A stretch of 64,000 bases of DNA from Aplectana chamaeleonis (GCA_029168955.1 JAPDOI010001730.1:1-64000); one strand, 5' to 3'; shown: positions 23,526 through 34,931, counted from the stretch's first letter. Notes: generated by a model from the letters alone, not told the origin. Program-made: numbers and translations.

Positions 23526-23693
23526 CTAGCCTCTCAGCTGACGGACTAATTCCTGTGACCACCGAGTTGTGGCTGACTGCCTCTCGTCATCCGTCATGAC
23601 CTTAATGTTTTCGATGCCGATGCCATCCCGACCTCTCAGCTTGACCTTGTGACGCCACGAATTGAGCCCTTGCTTCCTTCTCACTAGTAATTC
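23526..23693 (-). CDS. candidate coding fragment, unknown protein
   Basis: The minus frame, 55 codons ending in TAG, reads RRKQGLNSWRHKVKLRGRDG then GIENIKVMTDDERQS and TRWSQELVRQLRG. It has no ATG, and an AG at its 5' border (CTAG/TGAGAAGG) could be an acceptor. The composition looks protein-like and GC content is higher than in the flanks. It may be a last exon or a transposon remnant. Confidence 0.3.
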   Translation of the reverse strand, partial: ELLVRRKQGLNSWRHKVKLRGRDGIGIENIKVMTDDERQSATTRWSQELVRQLRG

Positions 23694-24645
23694 TCAGCGT
23701 TCAGAGTTTCTTAACGAGTGATGGGCTCTGCCAAACGGATAACAATCATTAATCGAGTTGGTTCAGGTGGAAAACAGGTAGTCGCTTGTGATGCTTGATC
23801 TCGTCAATCATCACAATGATTGCTCTGGCACAGGGCTACTTTGCATTCCACTAATATTAGTCGAACAATTACGCAGGGTGGCCGAAAAATTTTTCTTCAG
23901 GTAGGATACAGGTCGTTAATAGTATGTACTTGTGAATCAGCAAACCCGCTCATCTCAAAAACGTCAAACTTCATTTGAACATCAACAAAAACCTTGAGCA
24001 CAAAGCAAACGTTCGGAATTGCCTTTAAAAACTGTCGAAAATGCCGTTCTTATGATCCATCTCGGTGGATTTGGTTGGTTTTCCAAACTTTAGGTTCCTC
24101 ACGATTCAGAAGATTCCTATCTTTAAGCTTCTCCACAGTCGTCAGCCTCACCACAATCTGCTCAAAACAAAAACTCCACTAAATGATGAACATTATAGGA
24201 CTGTTTGCAGCACATTCTGCCAATTCGACAACTGCTGGTTTGCGAATTTGTTAACGGGAACGTGAGAGGAAACTATTTGTCAACAGAACTCGTCCGAATA
24301 GACCTCTATGAAGTTTCGGGCTGGCCTGCACTGGCCTGAAAAAAAAACAGGAAAAAAAGGCTACTGAGGTTGCGTTAAGAGTATTATTGATACATGCTTT
24401 GGATCACGACACAGTCGAAGGATGTACGACAAAATCTAACACAAAGCGGAGTGAGGTTTTTCACCACTCAACGCTCCTTTTTCAAGCATCGACAACAAGG
24501 GCAACGATCAGGGTGTCTAGTAGGCTGGGATCACACTATCCGGGGATCACACCGGCGACGCGACGCAATCAATGTTCACCATGCAAATTGAGCGAAATTC
24601 GATACACGTGCCCCAGATACATACTGGCATGCACTCTCAGAAAAC
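23694..24645. other. unassigned sequence
   Basis: AT-rich; the frames at 23994-24265 and 24387-24591 lack motifs. No repeat structure was recognised. Confidence 0.4.
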
Positions 24646-25195
24646 CGCCGCATTCAATGCGTGTCGGATATGCATTCAACTCGAGTGACCACACCCATCG
24701 AAAGGCTTCATCACAAGGGCACGTGCTGCAAAATTTTTATAGCAGGAGCATGTGCCGCAAAGTTCAATCTCAGGAGTACGTGCTGCAAGGTAGTCCAGCG
24801 CTATCGTAGCAGAACACAGACGCGACGCGGCTGGCACACCGACGTGCGACGCCGCCAGCTCGCCGAGCACCATCTGGGGCGGTCAGCGATTGGAAGAGGC
24901 TTCCAGCGGCCGGGCGGGTAAAGTACCGTAAACTTGGGCAATTGAACCGGCGAAGCTGCCGATCTCTCAGTTCCGTCTCAGGAGTGCATCGTATACTTTC
25001 CTTTTTTGATAATCGTTTTGTCATCGAGTTGAAAGTGTATCATCCACGCATTGGACGGCTTATTTGTTGGGGCACAGGCTGTAATTTGAAACACAAGAGG
25101 AGCACGTGCTCCCCTAGCAGCACGTTCCCTGACTGTGCTCGAAACCACTTTGTCTTCGAGTTGAATGCATATTCGACACGCATTGAATGCGGCGA
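24646..25195. mobile_element. GC-rich inverted-repeat element E, copy 2
   Basis: The ends are an inverted repeat of about 38 bp: CGCCGCATTCAATGCGTGTC with GCATTCAACTCGA on the left, and TCGAGTTGAATGCAT with GACACGCATTGAATGCGGCG on the right. It contains CACGTG words near both ends and a GC-rich core at 24830-24920. This intact copy defines the element, about 550 bp. Confidence 0.8.
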
Positions 25196-25225
25196 TTGTC
25201 TGAGCTGTCGCGGTCTCTCGTAGCG

Positions 25226-25432
25226 CGAATTATGATCCCGGCCTTACATACATTGTGTGCTGCAGCGGACTGCGTTGCGTCATCGTCATCATCTGATAAT
25301 AACTGCGACTACTCCAGTGCATCGTATAGTGATTTTTCAGCCCGAGTATTAGAGAATTCGCCAAAAAACGCCATTAACGATCCTCTCGAATATCCTTGTG
25401 TACGTCTAGTCATAGACACTCCAACATTGTAG
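25226..25432 (+). CDS. candidate coding fragment, Ser-rich, unknown
   Basis: Open frame reading MIPALHTLCAAADCVASSSS, then SDFSARVLENSPKNAIND and a stop at 25430. It starts close after element E copy 2. The last part looks like ordinary coding sequence, but no motif or splice context secures it. Confidence 0.2.
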   Translation, partial: RIMIPALHTLCAAADCVASSSSSDNNCDYSSASYSDFSARVLENSPKNAINDPLEYPCVRLVIDTPTL

Positions 25433-25447
25433 AGTGAGCGCAATCAT

Positions 25448-25570
25448 TTTAGTCTGATGAATCAACGGGGCTGCGACGGTAGATCACCCCGCGCGATTCA
25501 AAACCCCATTCTCCGGTGAGGCCGCCAACCCCGCACGGCCAGCTGCCTGGTCCGTGCGTCAGACTAAAAT
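25448..25570. mobile_element. short MITE D, copy 1
   Basis: The ends TTTAGTCTGATGAATC and CGTCAGACTAAA are inverted repeats; GC-rich middle; 123 bp. Confidence 0.72.
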
Positions 25571-27239
25571 GAAAACGGAAACCATACAGAGCGTTTAGTG
25601 CCCCGTCTTCAGATAACCTCCCCTCATTCCTCAAATTTCTGATGACTAGTGCAGAAAGACGCATAAAGTTTGAGGGCAGGTCACATGGTTGCTGTTTTAG
25701 AAAATAAGTAGTAATCCCGCTGGCTCGAAGTATCAATCCTAATTGCAAAGTCATATGCACGATCAACGAGACAGGTCATCCCGCCCAGAAAACTAAAGTT
25801 TTACTTCAGTTCTTGGCCCAACTAACCGTTTGGTTCTGAACGGCAAGTGGGAGTCTTGCCCAGTAAGTCGCTCCAACAACTATAGTGTAAATTCTAGTCC
25901 TCGCCCAGTGGTTTCGGTTAGGAGCCCAGTTGTTTGGCGGTCCCCATTTGAATGAGATGGGTAATTTTCAGCATAATTGTGCTTTCATGTATTGAAGTCG
26001 AACAAGGTAATATTAAAAAATTGCATAATGTTGTACTTATATTTATTTTCCTTGTTCCAATGAAGCTTTTGATTCTTGGGATGAGTTGGTTTGTTGACTT
26101 ACAAATAGTAGGCATACATTGGAAAATTGCGAGAATTTTTCAGCCGTCATGTAGAGATGATAGATGAATGAGGACGCAGCTGCGATTTTGATGTATCTAA
26201 AGCACAGAAAGCAGTCGTTTCCGCGGTTACCGCTTTTTGTCGCAAGAGCCAGTGAGCGGTTTCAGAAAAAAAGCAAGTTTGACGCGATGAGCTGCACTCA
26301 CTGTCAGAGCTTTGTTGCCCTTCCGAGTGATCACAAATCATCATTATTTTGTCTTCTTTTGACAGTATCATGATGAAGTTGACTATCGGAACCGAGGGAG
26401 CAAAGAGAAGGTACTATACCGCTGCCAACGTAGCGAGAGAGGGGCGAAAGGGCAAGGTTGGCAACAAAAGCTTTTTTTTGTCTATAACTTGCCTCAACCT
26501 GCTCCAATCTAAATTTGGCAAAAACCTTTCTCTTCATCGCGACCTCGTGGTCTCAATCAAACCAATAGTGTCGGAAAATTTTCACAAAGAAGTCCCTTTC
26601 TTGAGGAAAGTTGTTTCATCATGCAATGATGTATAAATTCGCGCGTTTTTTTTAAGTCGTTTTTTTTCTCGGTAATCAAGCCACTTTACTAAATGTAGCT
26701 GATTCAGGCCGACTGTTACCTAGTAGAACAATAATCACAGAATGATGGCCCGGCTATAGTGGAGAAAAAACACGAAGAGCATCGTCTTCCTTTAGCTCAG
26801 ATAGGGTTCGGAGACTCTCACAGTTATTATTGTTAGAAGCACTTAATTGTTAAAACTTGCACACTCGCTTTCAATGGCTACCTTTCGTGTAGACCGTGGG
26901 TTTTGCAGGGTTGTATACTGCTTGTCCCCCTGCTCCGCACACGATTTTCTCCGCTACAAGAGAAGCAAAGTCGATCATGGGAAGGATGGAATAGGAGGGT
27001 GGGGCAACGAAAGGAACCAGTGAGAAAAACCACAAGATGACAAGCGTGCCCAGACATTAGGAAGCGCTCTGTGGCTGCTCCATGCTTTTCAATGCTCCTC
27101 TACGCTGCTTGACGCGTGCAAGAGCAAATAAAGAGGGATAAACACTTTAACCCTCGAATTGATTCCATTGACCACGCTTGAACGGGTGACCCATCTCTTC
27201 ATTCGGTGAAATGAGCGTTCATACTTCACTGCTTGGGAT
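25571..27239. other. unassigned sequence
   Basis: Several short frames. One stretch after an acceptor-like TTTCAG (26264) reads KKSKFDAMSCTHCQSFVALP, but it is too short to call. Nothing else was recognised. Confidence 0.4.
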
Positions 27240-27440
27240 GACCGCGGTAGGATTCTGGGATACGGGAGAGTGAGCTTCAGGAAGATTTCCGGCTACCTGC
27301 TTTGAAGGTGAAGGGATAAGCTTTAAGCTCTCCGCTCCCGCTCTGAAACGAGCATGAACGGCTAGCAATTTGTGTGCCAACGATCAACATCGATTTTGCG
27401 TAATCGCGCGTTCTTGCAAGGATTGAGCGCTGCTTCTCTT
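27240..27440. repeat. diverged fragment of element L
   Basis: ATCGATTTTGCGTAATCGCG with the upstream TGTGCCAACGATCAAC matches 55226-55263, and GCTCTCCGCTCCCGC resembles the GC-rich interior. The ends were not recognised. Confidence 0.45.
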
Positions 27441-27767
27441 GGAGAGATTTGCCTGTGCACGAGATCACTTTCCAACTTTTGACGACATTGGAGAGCACTC
27501 TGAAGTTTTGTGTGATCCGTTCTTCCAGAAGTCGGCTGGTATTTCAGCAGATTCAGTTAAGAGAACACTCGTTCCACGGCCAGTCCCCGTAATGGACCGG
27601 TGCGCTCCACGGCCAATCGATTCAGTGAGTTTTGAATGAGAATTTTCGCTGTTAATGACAATGTCAAAAGGAGATATATGGCGCCTGATATGGAGATATC
27701 GACATGAGAAGCTCGGTACGCCCTACTTCGCTCGACTCAAAATGATGGAGAGAGGCTATAAGTTGTT

Positions 27768-28240
27768 TTAAAGGCATCGTATGCCCAGAAAACCGTATAT
27801 TATTTTTTCATGTTCTTGAGTACCTTAGGCTAGAGAGCCTAGTGAACGGAAAAGTCAAAGGGGCCCATGGAAATCCTTTATTTGTAAAGGAAAGTTAATC
27901 GGTACACATTGTAAATATGAATTTGAATTTCTCTCCGAAATCGTTTCTAGAGCTTTTCTGCATTTGCAGGTCTCGTCGCTGACATTTTCAAAGTTTTTCT
28001 GCCTGTGGAGTTTGTGCCGTAACTGTTTTTCATGTTTTATGACGGTCGCATCAATATCGTATAAAAAAGCTAGACGACTGATGAGAACTGGTGGCAGATC
28101 GTCATCTTTAACCCCTTCCAACCTCATACCCCCTAGGTTTTTGACGCGCCGAAGCTCACAGGTATGGAGTACCCTACTCATTCATGAAATTGAGCCTGAA
28201 AATAAAGGAAATTTATTTTCAGTGCGAACGATGCCTTTTA
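27768..28240. mobile_element. TTAA-type MITE C1
   Basis: It starts TTAAAGGCATCGTATGCCCA and ends GTGCGAACGATGCCTTTTA. Length 473 bp. It is uninterrupted and serves as the reference for C2. The overlapping open frames on both strands at 27855-28290 are not conserved as a gene. Confidence 0.8.
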
Positions 28241-28466
28241 GTACGAATATTCCAGCGACAATTGGAAGGAATCTATTTTTCTTGAAGTAAAACCAAAAAA
28301 TCGAGTTCTTGGCGTGGGTCCGCAGTGTGGACAAGCGGTCTCTTAGAGGCAGTGTTCACGATAATCTTCCATTTTGAGATTATTCACTATATCGATTGAG
28401 TGGCCCCCGGGTAGGACTAAAATGACGTAGAAATTGAGAAAAACGCACCACAAGTACAGGAAATCC

Positions 28467-28960
28467 TTAAAGGCAGTGTTCACGATGAAAAAAGTTTTCG
28501 AAATTCCACTAGGATTGGGTAGTGGAGGGACACTCTGTAACGTTAACGTCGAAAGAACGCATGAAAACGAGCCAGGAAGAGCCTCAAAAGAGCCCGAAGT
28601 TGCAACTTCGAGCGCATTGAAAACCCTAAAAGCGCATCACACGCCCACCGACGTGAACAAATTAATGCTCGAGATCGTGAGATGAGCGATGATTTTCAAT
28701 CATTAGCCCCGTTCTTCCCTTCATTCTCAGCTTCTCTCTTTACTCAGGTTAGCTCGCATAGATCGGCTGCAAAAGACGGAAGTTACAAACCTCGGACAAC
28801 TCGTCCACCATGTTTCCATAGCTCAATCTTGGAGGGACCATACCTGCGTTCACAGAAGGTCTTGTATGATTTCAGAGACACCATTGGAATCAGCATGGGG
28901 CCGTTTTCAAGATAGGCGGAAAAACAGAAAAACGATTTTCATCGTGAACACTGCCTTTAA
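28467..28960 (+). mobile_element. TTAA-type MITE A2, nested in H2
   Basis: A 494-bp copy with TTAAAGGCAGTGTTCACGAT at the left and its inverse at the right. TTAA flanks both ends: GAAATCC-TTAA on the left, TTAA-GTATCACC on the right. In H1 the corresponding site is a single CCTTAAGTATCACC. Confidence 0.92.
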
Positions 28961-28975
28961 GTATCACCCCACCTT

Positions 28976-29465
28976 TTAAAGGCAATGTCCACGATATAAA
29001 TAATTTTTCTGTTTTTTAGCCTATCTTGAAAACGGTCCCATGCTGATTCCATCGATGTCCCTGAAATCGTACACGACCTGGGAACGGAGTTATGGTCCCT
29101 CAAAAATTGAGCTAGGAAAGCATGGTGGACGAGTTTTCCGAGGCTTGTAACTTCCGTCTTTTGCCGCCGAAGTATGCGAGCTGACCTGAGTAAAGAGAGA
29201 AGTCGAGAATGAAGTGAAGAACGGGACCAATAATCGGAAACCATCGCTCATCTCGCGATTTGAAGCTTTCATTCGTTTACGTCGGTGGGCGGGCGATGCG
29301 CTTTTGGGGTTTGCTTTGCGCTCAAAGTGGCAACTTCGGGCTCTTTTGCGGCTCTTCCTGACTCGTCTTAATGCGTTCTTTCGGCGTTAACGTCACAATG
29401 TGCCCCTCCACTACCCATTCCTAGTGGAATTTCAAACATTTTTTCATCGTGAACACTGCCTTTAA
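28976..29465 (-). mobile_element. TTAA-type MITE A3, nested in H2, inverted
   Basis: A 490-bp copy in the opposite orientation to A2, only 15 bp away. It starts TTAAAGGCAATGTCCACGAT and ends ATCGTGAACACTGCCTTTAA, with TTAA at both borders. In H1 the corresponding site reads CTCTCAAGTATCACAGG. Confidence 0.9.
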
Positions 29466-29792
29466 GTATCACAGGGTTTGTTGTGACGATGAGATCTTTT
29501 GTGGACCGGTCCTCTGCAATTCTTTACTCTCTATTGCCTCGTTCTCTCCTTAGGGCCCTAACTAATATTGTTTTCCCTTAAATATTCTTTATTTTATATT
29601 GACCCAATTTTCCATCGGTGACAACCACCATGGACATGTTCATCCAACCGAACAGCTAGTCCATGTTATAGAATAGTGTCAATGTTTTACGACGATTTAA
29701 TGCGTTTATCGCCGTTTCTTCGTAGATTTGGTAACGCTCGAAGGCAAACGCATTGTTTTACGAGAAAAACTCGGGGACGAAGAACACTGCAT

Positions 29793-30286
29793 TTAAAGGC
29801 AGTGTTCACGATGAAAAAAGTTTTCGAAATTCCACTAGGATTGGGTAGTGGAGGGACACTCTGTAACGATAACGTCGAAAGAACGCATGAAAACGAGCCA
29901 GGAAGAGCCCCAAAAGAGCCCGTAGTTGCAACTTCGAGCGCATTGAAAACCCCAAAAGCGCATCACACGCCCACAGACGTGAACAAATGAATGCTCGAGA
30001 TCGTGAGATGAGCGATGATTTTCAATCATTAGCCCCGTTCTTCCCTTCGTTCTCAGCTTCTCTCTTTACTCAGGTCAGCTCGCATAGATCGGCTGCAAAA
30101 GACGGAAGTTACAAACCTCGGACAACTCGTCCACCATGTTTCCATAGCTCAATCTTTGAGGGACCATACCTGTGTTCACAGAAGGTCTCGTATGATTTCA
30201 GAGACACCTTTGGAATCAGCATGGGGCCGTTTTCAAGATAGGCGGAAAAACAGAAAAACGATTTTCATCGTGAAAACTGCCTTTAG
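29793..30286 (+). mobile_element. TTAA-type MITE A4
   Basis: A 494-bp copy very close in sequence to A2. Its left TTAA is also the right end of H2. The right end is slightly changed (GTGAAAACTGCCTTTAG). Confidence 0.9.
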
Positions 30287-31918
30287 GTGGTAGAACTGTT
30301 TCTTACTCGCCCTGAATCAATGTAGATTCTGGGGCATTTTCCCAAATGCCGCAGAGCTCTTAGGACTTCAAACAATTTCTATTCTAAATTATCGCTGCAT
30401 CATCTCCATCTGCTGGGAAATTTGGGATTTAACGTTACATATTTTTAATGTGTAGTATTGCCAGTTTCTTTCGCTTCGTGCTGAAAACTTTGTTTTAAGT
30501 TGTGCCAAGATCATAGTCTGCATCGCTTCGTTAGGAAACTTCTTCGAAGTGTGTAGCGCATTGGTGATTGTGGGGCTAATTGCCCGTGAAAAAACGACAA
30601 ATGACCCCATGGTCACGCCTTCTGGCAGCTCTGGTCTCCTCCCATTCTACTGCGAAGAAATGGCATTTGTTCGGCTCATACCTCAAGATATCCTAAATGT
30701 TTACTACGTTAGCGCCCTTTTAGGAATTTGTAGACATTGATTGATTGATTGATTTGATTGATTTATTTCGATGCTTAAGACAATCGTATGAAAGCAAGAA
30801 AAACAATAATGAAATACATCACAAAACAAAGCATACAAATTTCAACGAGTAAAAACAAGCTTTCCGGGAAAGCCAGTCCAGACAACTCAATAAACTTCAC
30901 CGTTAGGAGGCTTGGATTTAGCAAAGCGTTTGAACCTTGGAAATTCCATTGTCTCGGAAATCGAACTCATAAGCGCATTGTACGCTGACGCGGACCTGAT
31001 GAAAAAAGCGTGTGCGGTAGTGTAAGTTTTTGGCCTACTTATCCTTATTTTAGATCGAGGTCCTCTCGTCCTTGATCGAAAGAGATTGAAGAATTGTGAG
31101 ACATTAATTTTCATTTTGAAATTCAAAAGCTTGTGCACCATGCACATATAAAACAGCTTTCTTCTGGATTCAAGTGAAGGAAGTTTGAACCTACGATTTC
31201 TTGCCTTCGATTTGGGGATTCGACTGTACACTATCCCACCTCTCCTATTATCCGAATGACTTCTGCGCGATTTGTTCTCAATCAAATCTCATTAGGGAAT
31301 CACAAGTGGTCAAAAACATCGTCCTCAACAGGATTCATACCTGTTAACGAATTTCCAATAACGTTTTAAAATCTATGTTTGTAGCTGCTTATGACTTCTA
31401 GAAACTGAGCTCTTGGGGATTCGCTCAGTTTGGCAAAAACGAAAAGGTACTTACACCCATCAAGCAATTTTCAGGTTGTTCAGAGAAATACTTTTTAATT
31501 TGGCTCAGATTTTTTGGAGGTTATTTGGCGTCCTGAAAGTGAAGCTAAATTCCATTAGTAGTGTAGAAATTCCGAACCTTTTTTTTCCGTAAAGCTTATT
31601 TGGAGTTTACACAAATTTCGCTGATCTTTTTATTTGAGCGTGAATCTGGGATCCGTTAATCGATTACTGATAGAACATGGTACGTTACGATGGGTATACC
31701 GTGATATTTGTCAAAGTCTCGGATTTGGTTCAGAACGTCTCTGTGAGGGTTGTCTCGGATGCTGAGCGGAAACGATTTTGAGGCCTATTTAATGATTTTT
31801 GAGAATTAAATGTGTGTATATGTAGGTTACGCCGGCTAAACAGCACTATATCAACCGTCACCTACAGCACACCTCAAAACACCATGAAGCGAACTACAGC
31901 TTCGTGTTCAAGACACCT
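30287..31918. other. unassigned sequence
   Basis: AT-rich. The minus-strand 132-aa frame at 30887-31285 is basic and of uncertain meaning. An ATTG microsatellite is at 30738. Confidence 0.4.
30738..30768. repeat. ATTG microsatellite
   Basis: A TTGATTGATTGATTTGATTG run followed by ATTTATTTCG. It could be the tail of a retroelement; no retroelement coding sequence adjoins it. Confidence 0.6.
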
Positions 31919-32174
31919 ACACTGCGTATCAAAAAGATAGGATACCCCCTGATTTTTTCGTGTTTGTCGAACAGGATAGATTTTTTTCATCAGTACTACT
32001 GTGCTCAAGATGTAAAATAACCCCCGTGTACCTCTTTCATGAACGATCAAATGTTTGTGCACTTTTCTAGAATAAATTGTTGTTTTACGGCGAGTATCAA
32101 AAAGATAGGACACCCCTGGATTAAATCGGAATTCTCATTCGATGAAGTTGCGTGTTCGCAAATCTAGTGGTTTA

Positions 32175-32285
32175 TTGACCCTCATTGCTCCTTTATCGCA
32201 TCAAAAACTCGATTTGGTATACTATCGACCAAGTTAACCAACCCTTCTGAGCCGATTTTGCTCCATTTCTCCTACCTTCATTTCC
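32175..32285 (-). pseudogene. second, inverted Tc1-like transposase C-terminal scrap
   Basis: On the minus strand this reads KWSKIGSEGLVNLVDSIPN then RVFDAIKEQ and a stop. It is an inverted near-copy of 32505-32640, with about 220 bp between the two, so the pair would fold back. It suggests an inverted duplication with deletion of the body of the gene. Confidence 0.65.
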
Positions 32286-32504
32286 CCATGTTCTCGGACG
32301 GCAGAGTTGCAGTTTCTAGCACGAAAACGAGAAAGTTCAGGTGAGCAGGTCCGAGTTCGGCTTCTTAGCTCGGCAACAACTATGTTGCTCAGAGTGGCTA
32401 GTTCTAAGTCATGATTTTAACTTAATGCAAAACCTCTGGGGCATTTTAGTTTGTCGGGTCTGAGCCAATGGCCGGCGATATCTCTCGATTTATGCGCTCC
32501 AACA

Positions 32505-32640
32505 GGCCATAACCGAGAAATGGAGCAAGATCGGCTCGAAAAGGCTGGTTAACTTGGTCCATAGTATACCAAATCGAGTATTTGATGCGATAAAGGAGCA
32601 ACGAACGAGGGTCAATTGTGGTGCGCGCGAAGTGCGCACC
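32505..32640 (+). pseudogene. Tc1-like transposase C-terminal scrap
   Basis: This reads EKWSKIGSKRLVNLVHSIPN and continues RVFDAIKEQR. It matches the usual end of Tc1-family transposases (W..I....L..LV.S.P.R...VI...G), the segment after the third catalytic residue. No catalytic domain is adjacent. Confidence 0.65.
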
Positions 32641-33129
32641 AGATTTGGTTTTGAACTGGCCAGGCGCGAAACCCGTTTTTCAAAATCTAAGTTCATGGTG
32701 AAGGTAGAAATTAGCTCTAAATTGCATTGAAAAGAGAGCAAAAAGTTGAATATAATGCCCAAATATGGTTTAGAACGGTTTCCTAGGATTTGAGAAAATT
32801 TTGAAAAAGCGCAAGTTTTCTCTGTTAATCTCCTTTTGTTCAGACGGCGCTCACGATCTTGTTGGTACACTTAAAATTGAGCTAGAGAGCTCGTTGTTGG
32901 ACAGGAGGCTGGAAATGGATGCAGGTCGCTCCTTTTCCAGTTTGAACTTGGTAACTTAACTTTGAAGGGTACCTCAAAATCGTGGGTTTACATACTAAAT
33001 TAGCCGTGGAGCACGAAAACTGCTTGGGCATGCTACGGCTGTGGAGACCGGAATGAGGGGGTGGATCTGCAGCCAATGAACACAGGTCTTCGGAGGCAAG
33101 TACTGAACTTGTCAGAAATCGTACACATG

Positions 33130-33455
33130 ACATGTCATCGATCGATAATCAATATTATCGATTTTCGCAGTTTTTGCATAAAATGCGGCGAGGGGTGGTG
33201 ATTACTGATCGGATTGGTTTTCTTGGTTGGGCATTTTCGCTCATCAGTCATTATCGATAAATATCAATCAATAACATCGATTTTTTCGCCTACTGCACAA
33301 AAGGGCGCAACGATTGTGGATTGTTGATGGCTCTAAGTTACTTGTTTGGGAAATTCTTCTCATTATGCAAGATCGAATATTATGATCAATATTATCGAGT
33401 TTTCACATGCTGCGCAAAATGCGGCAACGAGAGGTATTGTTATGGTTGTGGGCAA
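33130..33455. repeat. three-unit direct repeat within the 31.9-34.1 kb element
   Basis: Units start near 33135, 33243 and 33375. Each contains a TATTATCGA-like core (ATCAATATTATCGATTTTCG in the first) followed by a GCATAAAATGCGGC-like segment. Units are about 110-130 bp and diverged. Confidence 0.6.
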
Positions 33456-34198
33456 CAAGTTTCAAAAATTGAACTTATACGACAATATCGTCTGTTAGAT
33501 GTTTCATAATTCCAAAATGCAAATCGTGGAGCAATTTGATCTCAGATAGGGAACCATCTGGAAAAGTATGTGAAACTTCTGAAAATTTAGCTTCCTGGCA
33601 AAATTAACGATTTGGCAATGACATTAAAAGGTCAACAAAAGTTTTAAAAATATGTTGAAGTATCTCGAAAAATGATTGGGCGTAAAATAGCCTAAAGTAA
33701 TTAAAAAGCTAGGAAATGAAGTGAAATAACCAAAAATACGATTTGGTGATCGATCATTTCACAAGCTTCCCGGTTAAACTTATCAAAACGAAATCGAGCG
33801 CGCAAACGGAACATTGAGCCATTTTTGAAAGCTGTAATAAGGGAATCAGCATAGGTCAGGCTAGGTGAACGTGAGCTTGATTTCGTTTTGCACCATTTCA
33901 TCGAACGAGAATTCCGATTTAACCCAAGGGTGTCCTATCTTTTTGACACGCGCCGTAAAAAAAGAAGTTATTCTAGAAAAGTGCACAAATTTTTGGTATG
34001 GTTATTTTACATCCTGATAACAGTAGTATTAATGAAAGAGGTCTATCATGTTCGACAAACACGAAACCGACCAAATCAGGGGTGTCCTATCTTTTTGATA
34101 CACAGTGTATTAACTACTGGAAAAATAGTTTCGAGTCAAATTCGAAACAATTCTCTCGAACACCCCGAAAATTACCATTGCCTATTTACCTATAGTTC

Positions 34199-34361
34199 AG
34201 TTCCGCAATCGCGTTCAGTCCTCATTGTCACAATCGTAGAAGCGAAGCTATTGTTTTTGAAAAATTCAACTGTGAAAATGAAGAAATCATTCTCAAATCA
34301 ACCGCTTCGCTTCTACGATTGTGATAATGAGACTTTGCGGACTGAACGCGATCGCGGAACT
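34199..34361. repeat. 163-bp hairpin element
   Basis: AGTTCCGCAATCGCGTTCAG and CACAATCGTAGAAGCGAAGC on the left pair with GCTTCGCTTCTACGATTGTG and CTGAACGCGATCGCGGAACT on the right. The loop is about 50 bp. Confidence 0.82.
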
Positions 34362-34371
34362 ACTGTGTATG

Positions 34372-34525
34372 TACCCTCTACAAAACGTCGTAATTCACAT
34401 CATTCGAGGCGCGAGCGGCGCGCGCGACACCTCAGCCTCCGTCTGCCCTCCCCTCTCTCACTGTCTCTAACCTCCGCTCCGCACCAGTACGCGTAGGAAC
34501 CATGTGAATTTCGCCGTTTTATGGC
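34372..34525 (-). mobile_element. GC-rich short element N, copy 1
   Basis: It is inverted relative to copies 2 and 3. The outer words are TACCCTCTACAAAACGTCG and CCGTTTTATGG, and the core is GCGAGCGGCGCGCGCGAC. The part of the 202-aa open frame at 33888-34496 that overlaps it is element sequence. Confidence 0.75.
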
Positions 34526-34798
34526 CTGTAAATGAAGAACCCACCCATATCTCCGACCAAAGAGGACTCCAACGGTCACAAACATAGATTTGAAAAAACG
34601 TTATTGAAATCACATCAACTGGTACAAATTTCGTTATAAACTTCCCCTTTGGCCAGTTGTGATTCCCTAGTCAGTCTAAGTAGCAGAGGATCATGCATGC
34701 TCAGAGCTGCATACTTTCCATTAAGAACGCGACTTTTCTTTTTTCGGATGTCATTATTTGAGCCATAATCATTTCATGTGTATGAGCCAATTGCAAAG

Positions 34799-34931
34799 TA
34801 TAGTCCAGTGAATGAACGATACACGATCAATAGCTACGAGCCGTGCGATGTTCGCGGCACTTTTGACCAGCTAGATTTTGATCGCGAATCATGATCGACC
34901 ACCACGTCTCCTTCCATTCACTAGACTGAAA
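34799..34931. mobile_element. short MITE D, copy 2
   Basis: The ends TATAGTCCAGTGAATGAACG and CATTCACTAGACTGAAA are inverted repeats; 133 bp. The interior contains GATTTTGATCGCGAATCATGA. Confidence 0.7.

Larger units (their letters stand above)
28343..29796. mobile_element. TTAA-type MITE H2, interrupted by A2 and A3
   Basis: The left end is TTAGAGGCAGTGTTCACGAT; the right end (GAACACTGCATTTAA) abuts A4. Removing A2 and A3 leaves a sequence collinear with inverted H1 (41666-42162), including GGGTAGGACTAAAATGACG and TAGGGCCCTAA. The parts are 28343-28470, 28957-28979 and 29462-29796. Confidence 0.85.
31919..34114. mobile_element. 2.2-kb Tc1/mariner-like element with long TIRs, transposase deleted
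   Basis: The left arm (31919-32150) and the inverted right arm (33885-34114) match over about 230 bp. The outer ends read CACTGYGTATCAAAAAGATA and are flanked by TA on both sides. A second internal copy of the AAAAAGATAGGACACCCC motif lies at the inner edge of each arm. The interior holds two oppositely oriented transposase C-terminal scraps and a three-unit direct repeat but no intact transposase. TA flanks and the transposase scraps suggest the Tc1/mariner superfamily. Confidence 0.75.

Noticed and set aside
33888..34496. 202-aa open frame
   Set aside because: It runs across the right arm of the 31.9-34.1 kb element, a hairpin and element N; a chance fusion of repeats.
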